Positions 1-11,216 of a stretch of DNA of 64,000 nt are shown one piece after another. This DNA comes from Tubulanus polymorphus (lineage: Eukaryota; Nemertea; Palaeonemertea; Tubulaniformes; Tubulanidae). The stretch spans positions 1,812,001-1,876,000 of the forward strand of contig NC_134035.1 in the NCBI RefSeq assembly GCF_964204645.1, written 5' to 3'. The translations under genes were made by a program, and so were the position numbers. The notes under the pieces were generated by a model. It worked only from the letters and a program-made list of their open reading frames with translations. It ran no database searches and was not told the origin of the DNA. The first letter of the stretch is position 1, and each line of letters starts with the position of its first letter.

Positions 1-335
1 CCCTCAATTGATAAAGACTTTAAAGCCCCGATGATTTTAAATGTACGAATTTTGATATTCGGTAAAAACATAAGAATTCATGATATTTCATGTCCTCAGG
101 GACGCACAGGGGGACCTCACTCCAGTTGACTTCGCAGACATGTCCGTGACGACACAGTGAGTGAGGCCGGCCCGGCCCTGACTCGACCACTTAGTTACAA
201 CGGCTTTCTCCCACTGCCACAGGCTGGGCTCTTGTGTAAAACGAGAATCTGTTAATCCAGTGCCGTACTGAAAACTGCTGAAAACTTTTGCTTAAGCCTG
301 AGTAATTGTACTGTTTTGCTTCCCTTTTCGCCCAT
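1..335. repeat. Duplicated repeat block A, copy 1
   Basis: This block matches 1990-2592 almost base for base at both ends, for example the shared stretch from AATTGATAAAGACTTTAAAG near the start to AGTAATTGTACTGTTTTGCT near the end. Copy 1 lacks about 250 bases that copy 2 carries in its middle (about 2160-2420). No gene is recognisable. It is a recent local duplication or a dispersed element of unknown class. Confidence 0.6.
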
Positions 336-417
336 CCTCCACCAACCTCTCACCCCATCCTCCCTCAACCTCTCACCCCATCCTCCCTCAACCTCTCACC
401 CCATCCTCCCTCAACCT
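336..417. repeat. 23-bp minisatellite
   Basis: Tandem copies of a C-rich 23-base unit (CTCAACCTCTCACCCCATCC plus TCC) lie at the end of block A. A longer, more diverged array of the same unit follows the second copy of block A at 2586-2765, so the array travels with the block. Confidence 0.75.
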
Positions 418-419
418 CA

Positions 420-880
420 ATTTTAAATTTCATCGAAATCTGATACAAAAAAATATTTGACCGCTGACACTCATTTTGGGGAGTAGCCTACCTTAGATTT
501 CAATTTCTCTGATACACCGGTAACCAGACTTTACTCTAACTCTGTACGTTTGACTGGTGGCCTCAAATCTATTAAGTTTCATGTATACTTTTTAGGATGT
601 TTGTCATCATTAGGAACTTCATGTCTATGTTGACGTTTTTGTTTGTTGATCAAGACTCTACATCAGATGAAGTAGATAAATATGTGTTGGCAGTATTAGA
701 ACTCACCGAGAGGATAAAGAAACAAACAAACGAACACATATTGGGAGAACTTGACTTCAGTTATAGTGAACTTAATGTGCACGAGGACTAGATATGTGAC
801 ACTACCGATTGGCTATGTTTGATCTAAAAACGGGGCAACTGAAAAAAAATTGCTCGTGGCATCTAGAACCTGTCGTTCTC
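420..880 (+). repeat. Duplicated block B, copy 1, carrying an exon-like ORF
   Basis: This is about 450 bases with a clear second copy at 4085-4530. The shared text runs from AAAAATATTTGACC through GGGGAGTAGCCTACCT to the region after the ORF. The block contains a plausible splice acceptor followed by the open frame at 595-791. Confidence 0.6.
595..791 (+). CDS. Unrecognised exon-like ORF (possible terminal exon)
   Basis: A pyrimidine-rich tract ending TTTTTAG is followed by an open frame of 64 codons from ATG at 597 to TAG at 789-791. The protein is acidic and probably helical in its second half (DEVDKYVLAVLELTERIK). I do not recognise the family. It could be the last exon of a gene whose upstream exons lie left of the window, or a gene fragment carried in repeat block B. 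The related copy at 4251-4427 keeps the acceptor but has a 7-base and a 4-base deletion, so only this copy is open. With two copies in one repetitive region, a functional gene is not established. Confidence 0.25.
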
Positions 881-1989
881 TCCCAGACGAAACTAGGAAT
901 ATCCCCGATTCAAATTTACCTCTTAAGCCTAATTCTTTCATAGAAAATTGTTTCTTTAATAGTTTCAGAGCATTTTTTTCTGGTTACAGTGTTATTAGTA
1001 GTTGAATGCACTATTTTAGAGAATAAAATCTAATTTGCTTGAAAATCTTCCTTGGCATGTGAGCCTATCGCTTTACCGGATGCTAATACATTCCGCTGAC
1101 AAAAGAGTTCTATCAAAAATGGTTTGAAATTCGTTTAAAAAAGATGTTCCCCTTCGAAAAACCTTAAACGATAGTAGGATTATTTATATACAATGGAATC
1201 GTGTCAAAAATTGAATGAAATTCGGCTAAGAAAAATATCTTTATTACTCGCATGCCACAGTATGATAGCAAAGCTGAGTAAGATATCTACCGTACAGTGC
1301 TGCCCCAATGAATTACGATAGCGGAATTTTTGTGAACTAAAATAGTGGCGCAAATTTACCGCCGGAATTTAAATTTCCTTATTACGTACAATACGGACCA
1401 GTGTGGCGCCTAATTCTGATTGAATATGATACTATGAAAACGTTCTGAATTTCATATGGTATTGCCTTATTTTTTAGTTAACATATTTAATTCTTTTTAA
1501 CTAAAATTCACTTACTTATCAATTAATATAGTATTTATATACAGAATAACTGATTCATTTACATTGTTGATTGATAAGTTATCATCTGAATTGACAAAAT
1601 GTCCATATTTTTTCTTCGATATGTTCTAATTGCGCGCAAATAATCAGGGAACATACAAACACCTGTCGCTCTCTCCCAGACCATACTAAAAATACCCCGA
1701 GTCAAATTTACTCTTTCAAGGCTTATTCTTTAATAGAAAAATTGTTTGGTTCAAACGTTTAGAGCAGTTTTCAGAGTTTAAGAATTTTCTGCGGAATCCG
1801 GCCCGCAAATCAGTAATTAGTTCGTCCACTAAAGCCGTTCGAAGACTCTGGCAAGCGAGTATTATGTTAGTTCACGTTTTCAACGCTATCGTTATACATA
1901 GCGGCAGCACTAGACGGTCGAGATTGAATTGATCGAGCTATTTTACTGTGGAGCGGGTTCAATTCAATCGCTAATTCTTTATTTACAGT
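870..1989. other. Intergenic DNA with one internal duplicate
   Basis: No coding potential was seen. A segment beginning CTCTCCCAGAC at about 875-985 recurs diverged at about 1665-1775, so part of the interval is itself a repeat. The rest is AT-rich and unremarkable. Confidence 0.4.
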
Positions 1990-2592
1990 GAACAATTGAT
2001 AAAGACTTTAAAGCCACGATGATTTTAAATGTACGAATTTTGATATTCGTAAAAAAGATAAGAATTCATACATGATATTTCATTTTCATGTCCTCAGGTA
2101 CACAGACTTAAGGGGGCTCACTCCAGTGACTTCGCAGACACTTCACCACGGCAGTCCAGTGAGGCCGGGACCTACTCAAATTTAGTCTAAATCAGTCAGT
2201 CGTTGTTACTACGAGTTCCGGGTTGTTTGGGGAACGACGGCTAGGTACTAGACTAACAGATACCTCACTCGGTGTCAAAAACTACTTTCTAGCCTACACG
2301 GGCCGCACTACCCTTAGCCGCTTGCATTGCAATGCACATGGTGCAGGCGATAGTTTCACAAATTTTGATGAACTGTTCTTCAACTTCCTCCGGCACCACA
2401 TCTTGTTCAGCTGGTTAAGACCAGCTGACTCGACCAGTTAGTTACACCAGCTTTCTCCCACTGCCACAGGCTGGGCTCTTGTGTAAAACGAGAATCTGTT
2501 AATCCAGTGCCGTACTGAAAACTGCTGAAAACTTTTGCTTAAGCCTTTACTATGTCAGAGTAATTGTACTGTTTTGCTTCCCTTTTCACCCA
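1990..2592. repeat. Duplicated repeat block A, copy 2
   Basis: This is the longer copy of the block at 1-335, including the same run through CCACAGGCTGGGCTCTTG into AGTAATTGTACTGTTTTGCT. The extra central part (about 2160-2420) holds a short open frame without recognisable similarity, which I do not call as a gene. Confidence 0.6.
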
Positions 2593-2765
2593 TCCACCCT
2601 CAACCTCTCATCCCATCCTCCCCCAACCTCTCACCCAATTCTCCCTCAACTTCTTACCCCATCCTCCCCAAACCTCTCACCCCATCCTCCCTCAACCTCT
2701 CACCCCATCCTCTCATCCCATTGTCCCTCAATCTCTCATCCCATCCTCCCCCGACCTCTCAGTCA
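2586..2765. repeat. C-rich 23-bp-type minisatellite
   Basis: Degenerate tandem copies of the 23-base unit also present at 336-417 (CATCCTCCC / CAACCTCTC alternation). Two overlapping open frames of 82 and 122 codons cross it only because the repeat lacks stops; their Pro/Ser/Leu-rich translations are repeat artefacts. Confidence 0.75.
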
Positions 2766-2879
2766 GTCTCCCTGTTAATGTGATTTCAATTTTATATTTC
2801 AGGTTTTCCTCTGTCGGGCTGTGGTGTAGTACTCGACGTGGTGGACTTCAACTGAAATTTATCACAGTTTTACTTCTTC

Positions 2880-3030
2880 AGTCAACTTCCTCCGGACTAC
2901 TAGTGAAACTAGCTGGACTTCTAGTGAACTAACCGGACTATTAGTAAACTTACTGGACTACTATTGAACTTACCGGACTATATGTGAACTAACTGGACTA
3001 TTTAGTCAACTAACCGGACTATAGGGCCTA
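2880..3030. repeat. Degenerate 20-22-bp tandem repeat, paired with an inverted copy at 9063-9290
   Basis: Repeated units of the form CTRGTGAACTAACYGGACTA run through this interval. The reverse complement of about 2838-3125, including this array and the flanking GGAGGTGTGGAACTC stretch, recurs at about 9063-9290. The two are therefore copies of one dispersed element in opposite orientation. Confidence 0.65.
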
Positions 3031-3292
3031 AGTGGATTGAGAGTCATAAAAAAACAGTCAGTGGTGGACTCCAGGAGGTGTGGAACTCTGTATGTGGATT
3101 TGTGGAACTCGGTGGACTACCATTACTGGTAGACAAGGGCTGGTGAGTGTGTGAGTAGAATTTGTTATAAGTTTCCAAAACAATTATGAGAAAGCAGTTT
3201 ATCTGTAAACACTGTTTACTGCATTTCATGAGAATTGTCAATGGGGTTATTTGAAGCAGCCTGTAATTGTGTAGCAGGAATTATAATTCAGG

Positions 3293-3430
3293 GGGCAGTT
3301 GCATAGTCGTGGCTTAGACTTGAGACCAGTCTAAGACCAACTTAGTTCTATAGCCAATCTAACAACTTAAGACCAGTCTTAAGATTTAAGACCACCTTTA
3401 GACTTAAGTCACGACTGTGCAACTGGGCCC
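3293..3430. mobile_element. Palindromic MITE-like element, family P4
   Basis: The left end (GTTGCATAGTCGTGGCTTAG) and the right end (CTTAAGTCACGACTGTGCAAC) are inverted complements, and the element reads as a self-complementary foldback of about 135 bases. Further members are at 32683-32810 (AGXT2 intron) and, partly, about 60750-60825 (TTC17 intron). No coding capacity; the class is inferred from size and terminal inversion only. Confidence 0.6.
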
Positions 3431-4084
3431 AGGGTTTTAGTAAGAGCATCAATTTCTACCTTAAAAATTAATTGAATATTTGACATCATTGAATAAAATT
3501 CGTTTTTGGGCCAAATTTCTCAGGCAAATTTCATCAAAATTAGTGACGAAATTAAGGGGTTCAAAACACGAAATCCTGAATATCTCATTTTAGGTGCCTC
3601 GGATCCAAAATGTAACCTCATATTCGTAGTCAGCACCCCAAAAAACACGTCTGCACTAAGTTTCATTAAAATTGGGCCAAAAAAATATTTTGACTTTGTA
3701 CCCCATTTTTGGGGTGCATATTTTGGGCATTAAAACCCTTATTTGCCCATGAAGATGAATTCCGATTCAAAATCTGATTGCGGATCCGGAATCTACACCT
3801 CAGAATACATATTCCTACCAAATTTCGAAGGAATCAGAGAAAAAAAAGTTTTCGCCAAAAAAACTCCTGGACTAACTAACACCTTAGATTTTTGCCATTT
3901 TTTGCCAAAAAATCGAAACTCTTCGATTTGCTTGAAATTTCAGTCATTTATATTGTCAGGGGTGCTGATTCCAAATCTGCAATCAGATTTTGAATATCTC
4001 GAAAACTCTGGGGTCCAAGGCCTTTTGAAAATTTAGGGGGGTCCCCCAATAATTCGAATTTCTCATTTTCTGGGCCTCAGATCC
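3431..4084. repeat. Unclassified interspersed repeat
   Basis: The text is formulaic, with repeated motifs such as AAATTTCATCAAAATT, GGGCCAAAAAAATATTTTGA and CCCCATTTTTGGGG, and stretches ending in a GGGGGGTCCCCC palindrome near 4036. Two short open frames (3506-3733 and 3743-4036) show no protein family signature. I read this as a non-coding repeat. Confidence 0.4.
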
Positions 4085-4530
4085 GAAAAATTCGGAGACA
4101 AAAAATATTTGACCCCTGACAATCATTTTGGGGAGTAGCCTACCTGAGATTGCCATTTCTCTGATACACCAGTAACTTTACTTAACTCTACACTGTGTAT
4201 AACTGATTGGTTGCCTCAAATCTATAAAGTTTCATTTATATCTTTTAGGATGTTTGTCATCATTAGGATGGAATTATTGAAGTTTGTGTTTAATGATCAG
4301 GATCAGATGAACTGGATAAATATGTTTTGGCAGTGTTAGAACTCACCGGGAGGATAAACAAACAAACGAACAAATATTGGGAGAACTTGACTTCAGTTAT
4401 AGTGAACTTTATGTCCACGAGGACTAACTATGTGATGACTTTGCTGCTGATGGGATAAATATCTGTTTGAACTAAAAACTGTAAAACTAAAACTACTGAC
4501 GGCATCTAGAATCTGCCGGATAGAAAACAA
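4085..4530 (+). pseudogene. Duplicated block B, copy 2, with broken exon-like ORF
   Basis: Counterpart of 420-880. The splice-acceptor-like CTTTTAG and the start TTTGTCATCATTAGG are preserved (ORF-equivalent 4251-4427). Relative to the open copy, 7 bases are missing near 4302 and 4 bases near 4370, so the frame is broken twice. The last residues and the stop region (GAACTTGACTTCAGTTATAG) are conserved. It is a decayed duplicate. Confidence 0.5.
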
Positions 4531-4556
4531 CGAGGAACATAGAAGTTCAGGTGATA

Positions 4557-4872
4557 TACAATCCCCTCTCTGTCTCTTTCTATCATCTCTCATCTCTCAT
4601 CCTCATCTCTCATACTCATCTCCCATACTCATCTCTCATACTCATCCTCATCTCACTCTTTCATCCTCATCTCATACTCATCTCTCATACTCATCTCTCA
4701 TACTCATCTCATTCTCATCTCTCATACTCATCTCTCATACTCATCCTCATCTCACTCTTTCTCATTCTCATCTCATACTCATCTCTCATACTCATCTCAT
4801 ACTCATCTCTCATACTCATCCTCCTCTCATTCTCATCTCATACTCATCTCACTCTTTCATCCTCACTCTGGT
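4557..4872. repeat. CTCAT-rich microsatellite
   Basis: Irregular tandem of CTCATACTCATCT-type units over about 315 bases. A 115-codon open frame across it translates to Ser/Leu/Ile/His repeats and is an artefact of the repeat. Confidence 0.85.
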
Positions 4873-4998
4873 CTCATTCACCATCTACCGGGTTGTGATA
4901 GGAACTAGTTCCTGTCTCGCCCGGTAGATGGCATTATTTTTTTGATAAAATTTGCTTAAGCAATGGATAAATATGAGTTCCCCTGCAGGTTGGCTAGT

Positions 4999-5070
4999 AC
5001 GTCCCTATAGCGTAGTGGGTAGGGTGCTGGGCTGCTAGACCAGTGGTTGGTGGTTCAAACCCCGTATTTT
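4999..5070 (+). repeat. tRNA-derived sequence (SINE head or tRNA pseudogene)
   Basis: An A-box-like TAGCGTAGTGGGTAG and a B-box GGTTCAAACCCC occur in the right order and at tRNA spacing, but the T-arm stem pairs badly (two mismatches in five pairs) and the acceptor arms do not close. It is better read as a tRNA-derived SINE head or decayed tRNA copy than as a functional tRNA gene. Confidence 0.45.
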
Positions 5071-5356
5071 AAATAATATTTTATTGGTTGTTGAATTTTG
5101 ATTTTGTTTTCAATAAAATGTTGAATTTTACTTTTGCAAACAAGCTGTAACAAATTCCTACTTTGAATTTGGAATAAATCCTTTGATTTGTACTTTGCCT
5201 TTGTCCTTTCCTTGAACGTGAGAAGTTGTAAGCGGAGTCCTTTCCGGGGCAAAGTGCCCGAGACAGAGATTTTATTAAAGAGAGCATTTTATATATATAT
5301 GGACGTTTATTTATTTACGTTACTTTTTATAACATGCGGCAAAACGAAATAATGAC

Positions 5357-6003
5357 GAGTAGAGTCTGCGTCTCGAGGTTTGAGGATGGTACTGTAGTCG
5401 GAGTAGAGTCTGCGTCTCGAGGTTTGAAGATGGTACTGTAGTCGGAGTAGAGTCTGCGTCTCGAGGTTTGAGGATGGTACTGTAGTCGGAGTAGAGTCTG
5501 CTTCTCGAGGTTTGAAGATGGTTCTGTAGTCGGAGTAGAGTCTGCGTCTCGAGGTTTGAAGATGGTACTGTAGTCGGAGTAGAGTCTGCGTCTCGAGGTT
5601 TGAAGATGGTACTGTAGTCGGAGTAGAGTCTGCGTCTCGAGGTTTGAAGATGGTACTGTAGTCGGAGTAGAGTCTGCGTCTCGAGGTTTGAAGATTGTAC
5701 TGTAGTCGGAGTAGAGTCTGCGTCTCGAGGTTTGAAGATGGTACTGTAGTCGGAGTAGGGTCTGCGTCTCGAGGTTTGAAGATGGTTCTGTAGTCGGGGT
5801 AGAGTCTGCGTCTCGAGGTTTGAGGATGGTACTGTAGTCGGAGTAGGGTCTGCGTCTCGAGGTTTGAAGATGGTTCTGTAGTCGGGGTAGAGTCTGCGTC
5901 TCGAGGTTTGAGGATGGTACTGTAGTCGGAGTAGGGTCTGCGTCTCGAGGTTTGAAGATTGTTCTGTAGTCGGGGTAGAGTCTGCGTCTCGAGGTTTGAA
6001 GAT
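5357..6003. repeat. 44-bp minisatellite, about 14.7 copies
   Basis: The unit GAGTAGAGTCTGCGTCTCGA-GGTTTGAAGATGGTACTGTA-GTCG repeats with exact 44-base phasing (starts at 5357, 5401, 5445 and onward) and few substitutions, so it is young or homogenised. Because 44 is not a multiple of 3, each minus-strand frame cycles through the unit. Two overlapping frames stay open for about 235 codons and encode the same SNLETQTL / SRRRLYSDY segments in rotated order. No start context, splice sites or family support a gene. Confidence 0.9.
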
Positions 6004-6009
6004 GTTGCC

Positions 6010-7419
6010 GTCACTCAAATATTGCCAGCTGAAAAACAAATCGGATAATCGTCAAGCTAATGAAGAAGATTGAATATGCAAAATGCACGGATGGGTATAG
6101 TTTAATATAATTACCTTATCTTAATGTAAAGATACCGAAACAGCAAAATGTGAGTTGATGCGGTTCCCAATGCAGCAGCAGCAGCAGCAGCAGTAGCAGC
6201 AGCAGACTAGTTCAGGACGTTGCGACAAACGAATTGTGTGTACATGTAGTTGTCAGTAGTAGCGAACTGGTTTCGGTTTAACCCTAAAAAGACACAATAT
6301 TCATAATGTATGAATGTGCGCGAAATAGAACATCGGAAATCAGCGACAACAGCAACTCGTCTTCATCAGCAAATTAGCCGTCATCTGTTTGTAGTTGAAA
6401 TCCGACATCAACAGCAGCAGCAACACCAGTAACAGCAGCAGCAGTATCGGGATCTCCTCTGCGATCATCTGCACCATCAGCCGCCAGTCTCATCTTGCGT
6501 TCTCAATCGCTAGGCGTCACAAATTCCTTCACGTTCCAGTCTCTCCTTACATCATCAGCCGCTTATTAGTTGGTTGTTCGCTTGAAGCCACACTTTCTTC
6601 ACGCCTTGTTGCAGAGCTCTTATAGGTTGACCTTCATCGCTGGACATCAGTTCTCGGACTGGCATCGGGCGGCTCGAACCGCGCTTCTAATACCTACGTC
6701 AACCAATCAGCGACGGTGCATCATCGATGCGACCGGATTGGATCAATCAGAAAGCTCGATCGCGCATTCCTGTGACAGACCCGAGTCCGTGACGCTAATC
6801 CGCAAGAACCATTCAATTCGTGCCAAACATTTTCAATGGGGCCTACAGGTCATCGAGTTTAATTCGACTATTCATAGAGGCACACATTGTTAAAGATAGA
6901 AATATCGAATGCTACGATTTTAGCCTAAAATTGTATGCTGAAATTTTATCTAATGGTTTAGATAAACTCCAACAAACTTTAGTGTAGATTTCCCTTCTAT
7001 TTAAGTCTGGTTTGGAACTGTAATACCGGCTTAATTTTACTTTTTTCGAGTTTTGCTTTAGGATATTGAAGTTTGCTTAAGGGTTTGTGCAGTGACGCGG
7101 CACTATTGTGTAGTAGAGCGTATGGCAGGTCTCCAGAGAGTGATTCTCTATTGGATAGAATCGTTTTCAATCCGAATTTATACACAAGTTCACCAGACAT
7201 CGCCGCGTACACATCTTCTTTAACTGAAATCTGGTGACGTTAAAGAATTATCAAAGTTTTATCATCAGTTGAGAAAGAACTGTGATTGATCACCGCGCGC
7301 GCTGCTTGCACCGAATAGTCGCTTGGATTTCTTACGTTCGAGGAATTAAATAAATATAAAAGTTTCCCAAACCCTCACCACTCAACTTAAAATAACAAAC
7401 TAATATTGTAAAAAAGTCG
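6010..7419. other. Intergenic DNA, no gene seen
   Basis: It includes a short CAG/TAG run at 6172-6207 and Ser/Asn-coding triplets near 6395-6450. Small open frames at 6395-6625 and 6570-6893 have no recognisable domain and overlap each other in different frames. Nothing here supports a gene. Confidence 0.4.
6172..6207. repeat. CAG trinucleotide run
   Basis: About eleven CAG units with a TAG interruption, outside any supported coding sequence. Confidence 0.8.
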
Positions 7420-7700
7420 AAGCCCCTGGTGGAATTACTCCGCTGCCGGGACCGGTATTGTGGGATAAATAAATAATTCAGCCAGAAACGACTGAATTAA
7501 ACATAATTTACCCCACACCAGTTATTTTGTAGGACTCACGCATTAGCAACCTCATTCCAGGGAGGACAGTGCTGCGCGTAGCCACCGTCCGCTTACCGGA
7601 GCTCATTGCCACATCCTGACCCGCCTCCTCCGAGACTCGAACCTGGGCCACAGCGGTGACACGCAAGTCGCCTACCGACTACGCCATCCGGTCCGCCCGA
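7420..7700 (-). mobile_element. tRNA-derived SINE
   Basis: Read on the minus strand, a tRNA-like head at about 7698-7622 carries an A-box (TGGCGTAGTCGGTAGGC) and a B-box (GGTTCGAGTCTC), followed by a tRNA-unrelated body running to about 7420. Box order and spacing fit an RNA polymerase III promoter. The head is too diverged to be a working tRNA, and no terminal target duplication was established. Confidence 0.5.
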
Positions 7701-8059
7701 TTGTGACAGGAAAACATTCGAACATATTCCACGGCCATTCACATTCGGACGCCACAATGGTCAAACGCCGTGACGATGTCGACTCTGACTGAAATCGTCC
7801 GTTTCTGAGCAAATTTGAATTTCGCAGCTACGGTACCACTGGGGTACACATCACTAGATTTCTAGGAATTCATACAATGCTTTCTTTGAAAAAAAAAACA
7901 ACATACTCATTTATTCAACTTTTTAAGACGCTTAAAATCTAGACGATAAATATATTTCAAATGTAATTTAAACATGAACACGAAATCCGGATTTCTCTAC
8001 GCCCCACGCCCGGGACGGAGGAGCGCCAGCAGCGACTGACTAAACAAAACAGAAGGTCA

Positions 8060-8400
8060 TTTCTGACCAAACGATATACGTAAGGCTGGTGGTCCTATCA
8101 TTCACGATGATTTTGGCTACGACAGTTTACCACCAGTACAAAACATAGAATTTCCTGAGTTTGATTTAGATGTAGACAGTCTACCAACTGTCGATACAAA
8201 CACTGATTATGACGCCCACGGATCCAATATCGATGTAGACTGCCTACCAGATTTCGATACGCGGCCTAACTCTACCTATGACGTCACTATGTTGATACGG
8301 AGGAGGTCTCTTTCTCCGAGGAAGAACAGACTGAAGAAACTTTAAATATCGAGGAGGAATTGTTACAGAATTTACCACCAGTTTTCGTGATTATAAAATT
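8060..8400 (+). other. Unexplained acidic open stretch without a start codon
   Basis: A frame beginning near 8065 runs open without ATG and encodes acidic, repetitive peptide (DVDSLPTVDTNTDYD, then DVDCLPDFDTRP). Near 8288 a one-base shift continues into VDTEEVSFSEEEQTEETLN up to a stop near 8420. Base composition is less AT-rich than the flanks. It could be a decayed exon or a fragment of a mobile element ORF. I recognise no family and claim no function. Confidence 0.25.
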
Positions 8401-9062
8401 GAATATGATTAACACGCACTTTTAAACAGAGCATTAAAGCTATTCTCTTTTATTATAAATGATCGTATTTTGTTGGAATGTACAGTTTTCAGATGAGATC
8501 ATTTTGATTTTCAATAATCGTGGATCAAGTTCAATCTGAGTCTTTGATTGTAAGATACAATAATTTTCGCTAACTTCCAAATAATGATTAACAACCCGGA
8601 TTTGAGTAATATTGACATTTACAGGAACCGTTAAAGCTGAGAGATAGAGCAATCCGGGATACAACAATTTTATGCAGCGAACAGTAAAATCAATCAGACA
8701 CTCATGACTAATTAGGTTCTTGGTGAAAATGGCTGCTGGATCCATGGTCATTAACAGATTGCTGCATATACTAATTTCTATTGGTTCGATACCTGGGTTT
8801 TAATGGCTATTTAAAAACACGTTAGCACTCAGTGCACGTTAGTGTATAGCTTATGATTGAATCTCAACATTTCACCCTTGAGCAAACGGTCTACCAACCT
8901 TACACCCCAAAAAATCAATTACATTTATAGTAAACGAATAATCAATTATCTTTCAATATCACTTTAATCAAATTTAATATTTTGGAAACTTATAAGAAAT
9001 TCTACTCACACATTCACTAGCCGCTGTCTAATATAAATCTAATCTTATCTAATATTAGCAGT

Positions 9063-9290
9063 AATGGTAGTCCACAGAGTTCCACAAATCCACATACCGA
9101 GTTCCACACCTCCTGGAGTCCACCACTGACTGTTTTTATGAGTATCAATCCACTTATAGTCCGGTTAGTTGACTAAATAGTCCAGTTAGTTCACATAAAT
9201 TCTGGTTAGTTCACTAGTTGTCCGGAAGAAGTTGACGGAAGAAGTAAAACTGTGATAAATTTCAGTTAAAGTCCACCACGATAATTGTCA
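9063..9290. repeat. Inverted copy of the 2838-3125 repeat
   Basis: Reverse complement of the element at 2838-3125, including TCCACACCTCCTGGAGTCCA and the GTTAGTTGACTAAATAGTCC units. It is slightly shorter in the tandem part. Confidence 0.65.
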
Positions 9291-9545
9291 TTGTTTCACT
9301 TCAAAGAGCGATCGCATTTGATTATTATTCCGATGAACACGTATTGTCCGATCAAATATCTTTACGAGTCTCACAATAAGAGCGGAACGAATAAAACAAT
9401 GATAACAACCAATATAAAATATCAATTATGATTAATTTATGTTTATTTTTGAAAATGGTTACGAACAGAACAGGAATCCGACTCACCTCACAGTTTTAAT
9501 ATCATAGGATAAATGAACCCTAGTCAACGCTTATAACACTATCAC

Positions 9546-9705
9546 TTAGTGGAACCTCGTTACAGCGAACTCTACGGGACCGGAAAATATGTTCGTTATG
9601 ACCGATAGTTCGTTATGTCCAGTTTAATTAGGGACAAAATTCTATATTTGTTATTATCCGATGAATCTTAATTGTATACGAGTTCGTTGTAACGAGGTTC
9701 CGCTG
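9546..9705. mobile_element. Palindromic MITE-like element (AACCTCGTTACAGCGAA ends)
   Basis: The left end GGAACCTCGTTACAGCGAAC is complemented by the right end GTTCGTTGTAACGAGGTTCC, with further pairing inward. A diverged relative is visible at about 33795-33868 in an AGXT2 intron. Non-coding. Confidence 0.6.
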
Positions 9706-11140
9706 TAATACACATGTTCTCATTAAGGCTTTTATCAATTAGCGATCACATTTGAAAATCATTCCGATCAACATTGTTCGAACGTATAATCGCACGAGAA
9801 TACACACGTTTATATTCTATGATCAAAGTTCTTACATTGATCGCTGCAGTTTTCATCCAGATGTGAACGATGAGTTTAAATGTACGAGTTAAAAACAGGA
9901 ATCAGTTTACAAACAACAAACAGGAATCCAACTTTACAACCGCGGTTTGAAAATAAATCATATCTTATCAATATCGCACGTAATGTAACATAAGTCTGTT
10001 TCACTTCAAAGAGCGATCGCGTTTGATTATTATTCCGTTGAACACGCGCATTGTCCGATTCACTATCAGATTATTATATCCCGATATTGCACTAGTTTAT
10101 TCCTTACAGATTTCTTAGCCTCACAATCTTCAACGAAATCCAGCATTTATTCGGCGAGTATTCTGCGATAACAGTTTTGACTGATCGTTGCAGTTTTGTA
10201 AATCCAGATGTGAACGATAAGTTGATGGTTCAGATGAACTCGTATTCCAAAAAATGAATCCCATAGTTGCAGCTGCTTTGAGTCTCGGGGCTCGTATTGT
10301 ATTTGAAGTTTGATGGTGAACTGTAGCGATCCAGTCTCCCGCCCTGTGCTTTGAGCTAATATTCCGCAATCGCTACAACTAAAACGTAAGCCTGGCCCAA
10401 CTTCGGTTATCTGGGCAACTATATAGTCGAACTAAGTGAAACCGAATACCGTCAGTTAGTCGGAACTATATTCCGGAAATAGTTCGGAAATTAGGCGTAT
10501 TCGGTTATAGTTGCGACCACTAGTCGAATAGATACGAAATTTGGCCCTGTCCGTGTGTCGTATGATAACCATTGTACTGAATGTAGCTGGACACGTACCG
10601 GTCACGGTCACGGTTTAGTTAATAGTGCGCGACGCTGCTGGGCGTTGATCTAATCATGCGACTTGTAAACTTCTGAACTGAAAAATATGATTTATAATTT
10701 GTTTATACATAAAATCAAAAAATTCAGCGTATTTCTAATACAATACACGGGTTGGTCCCAGAAAACGGTCAATTCTAAAACATCTAGCAATATTAAGATA
10801 CACACGCACCGTATTGAAGACTCATTTCCGCCATACCTCATAGTGAAACATTCTGAAACAAAGTGTCATTTCTCGACCTATTCAGAAATATCAGAGAAAT
10901 TGAAATAAAGAACAATACAAAATGCACTAGACTCCGGCTTGTAAATCGCTGGAGCTGGTGTATTTCTTACAGCAGATTTTCGCGAAAACTTTCAAATTCT
11001 TTTATCGTCAACGCAGGGAAGTATCTCCAGTCTCTGGCAGTAAACGAGTCTGATTAGTAAAATGCCGGTACGGATTTTCCTCAACCCGAAATACAGCAAT
11101 ATTTCTAGATACGTGAAGATTCTAATAAAATTTATTTAAA
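9706..11140. other. Intergenic DNA with dispersed short repeats
   Basis: The text CACTTCAAAGAGCGATCGC occurs at about 9297 and again at about 9996. The stretch at 10285-10345 (TTTGAAGTTTGATGGTGAAC) recurs at about 35735-35775. No gene is supported; the small open frames here have no recognisable features. Confidence 0.35.
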
Positions 11141-11216
11141 AAGTTCCGTGAAAGTTGTGAGGGTACTAAAAGTTATAAACAAGTAAAATGTCTAAATGTG
11201 TAACCGTAATATGTGT

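Noticed and set aside
4999-5070. Functional tRNA gene
   Set aside because: A- and B-box text is present, but the T-stem and acceptor do not pair, so it is kept only as tRNA-derived repeat.
5307-6039. Two overlapping minus-strand open frames of 235 and 239 codons
   Set aside because: They are entirely the 44-bp minisatellite read in rotated frames, with no splice or start context and no protein family.
6395-6893. Ser/Asn-rich and Arg-rich small ORFs next to a CAG run
   Set aside because: The frames overlap each other, lack any recognisable domain and have no splice context; the composition is explained by trinucleotide repeats.
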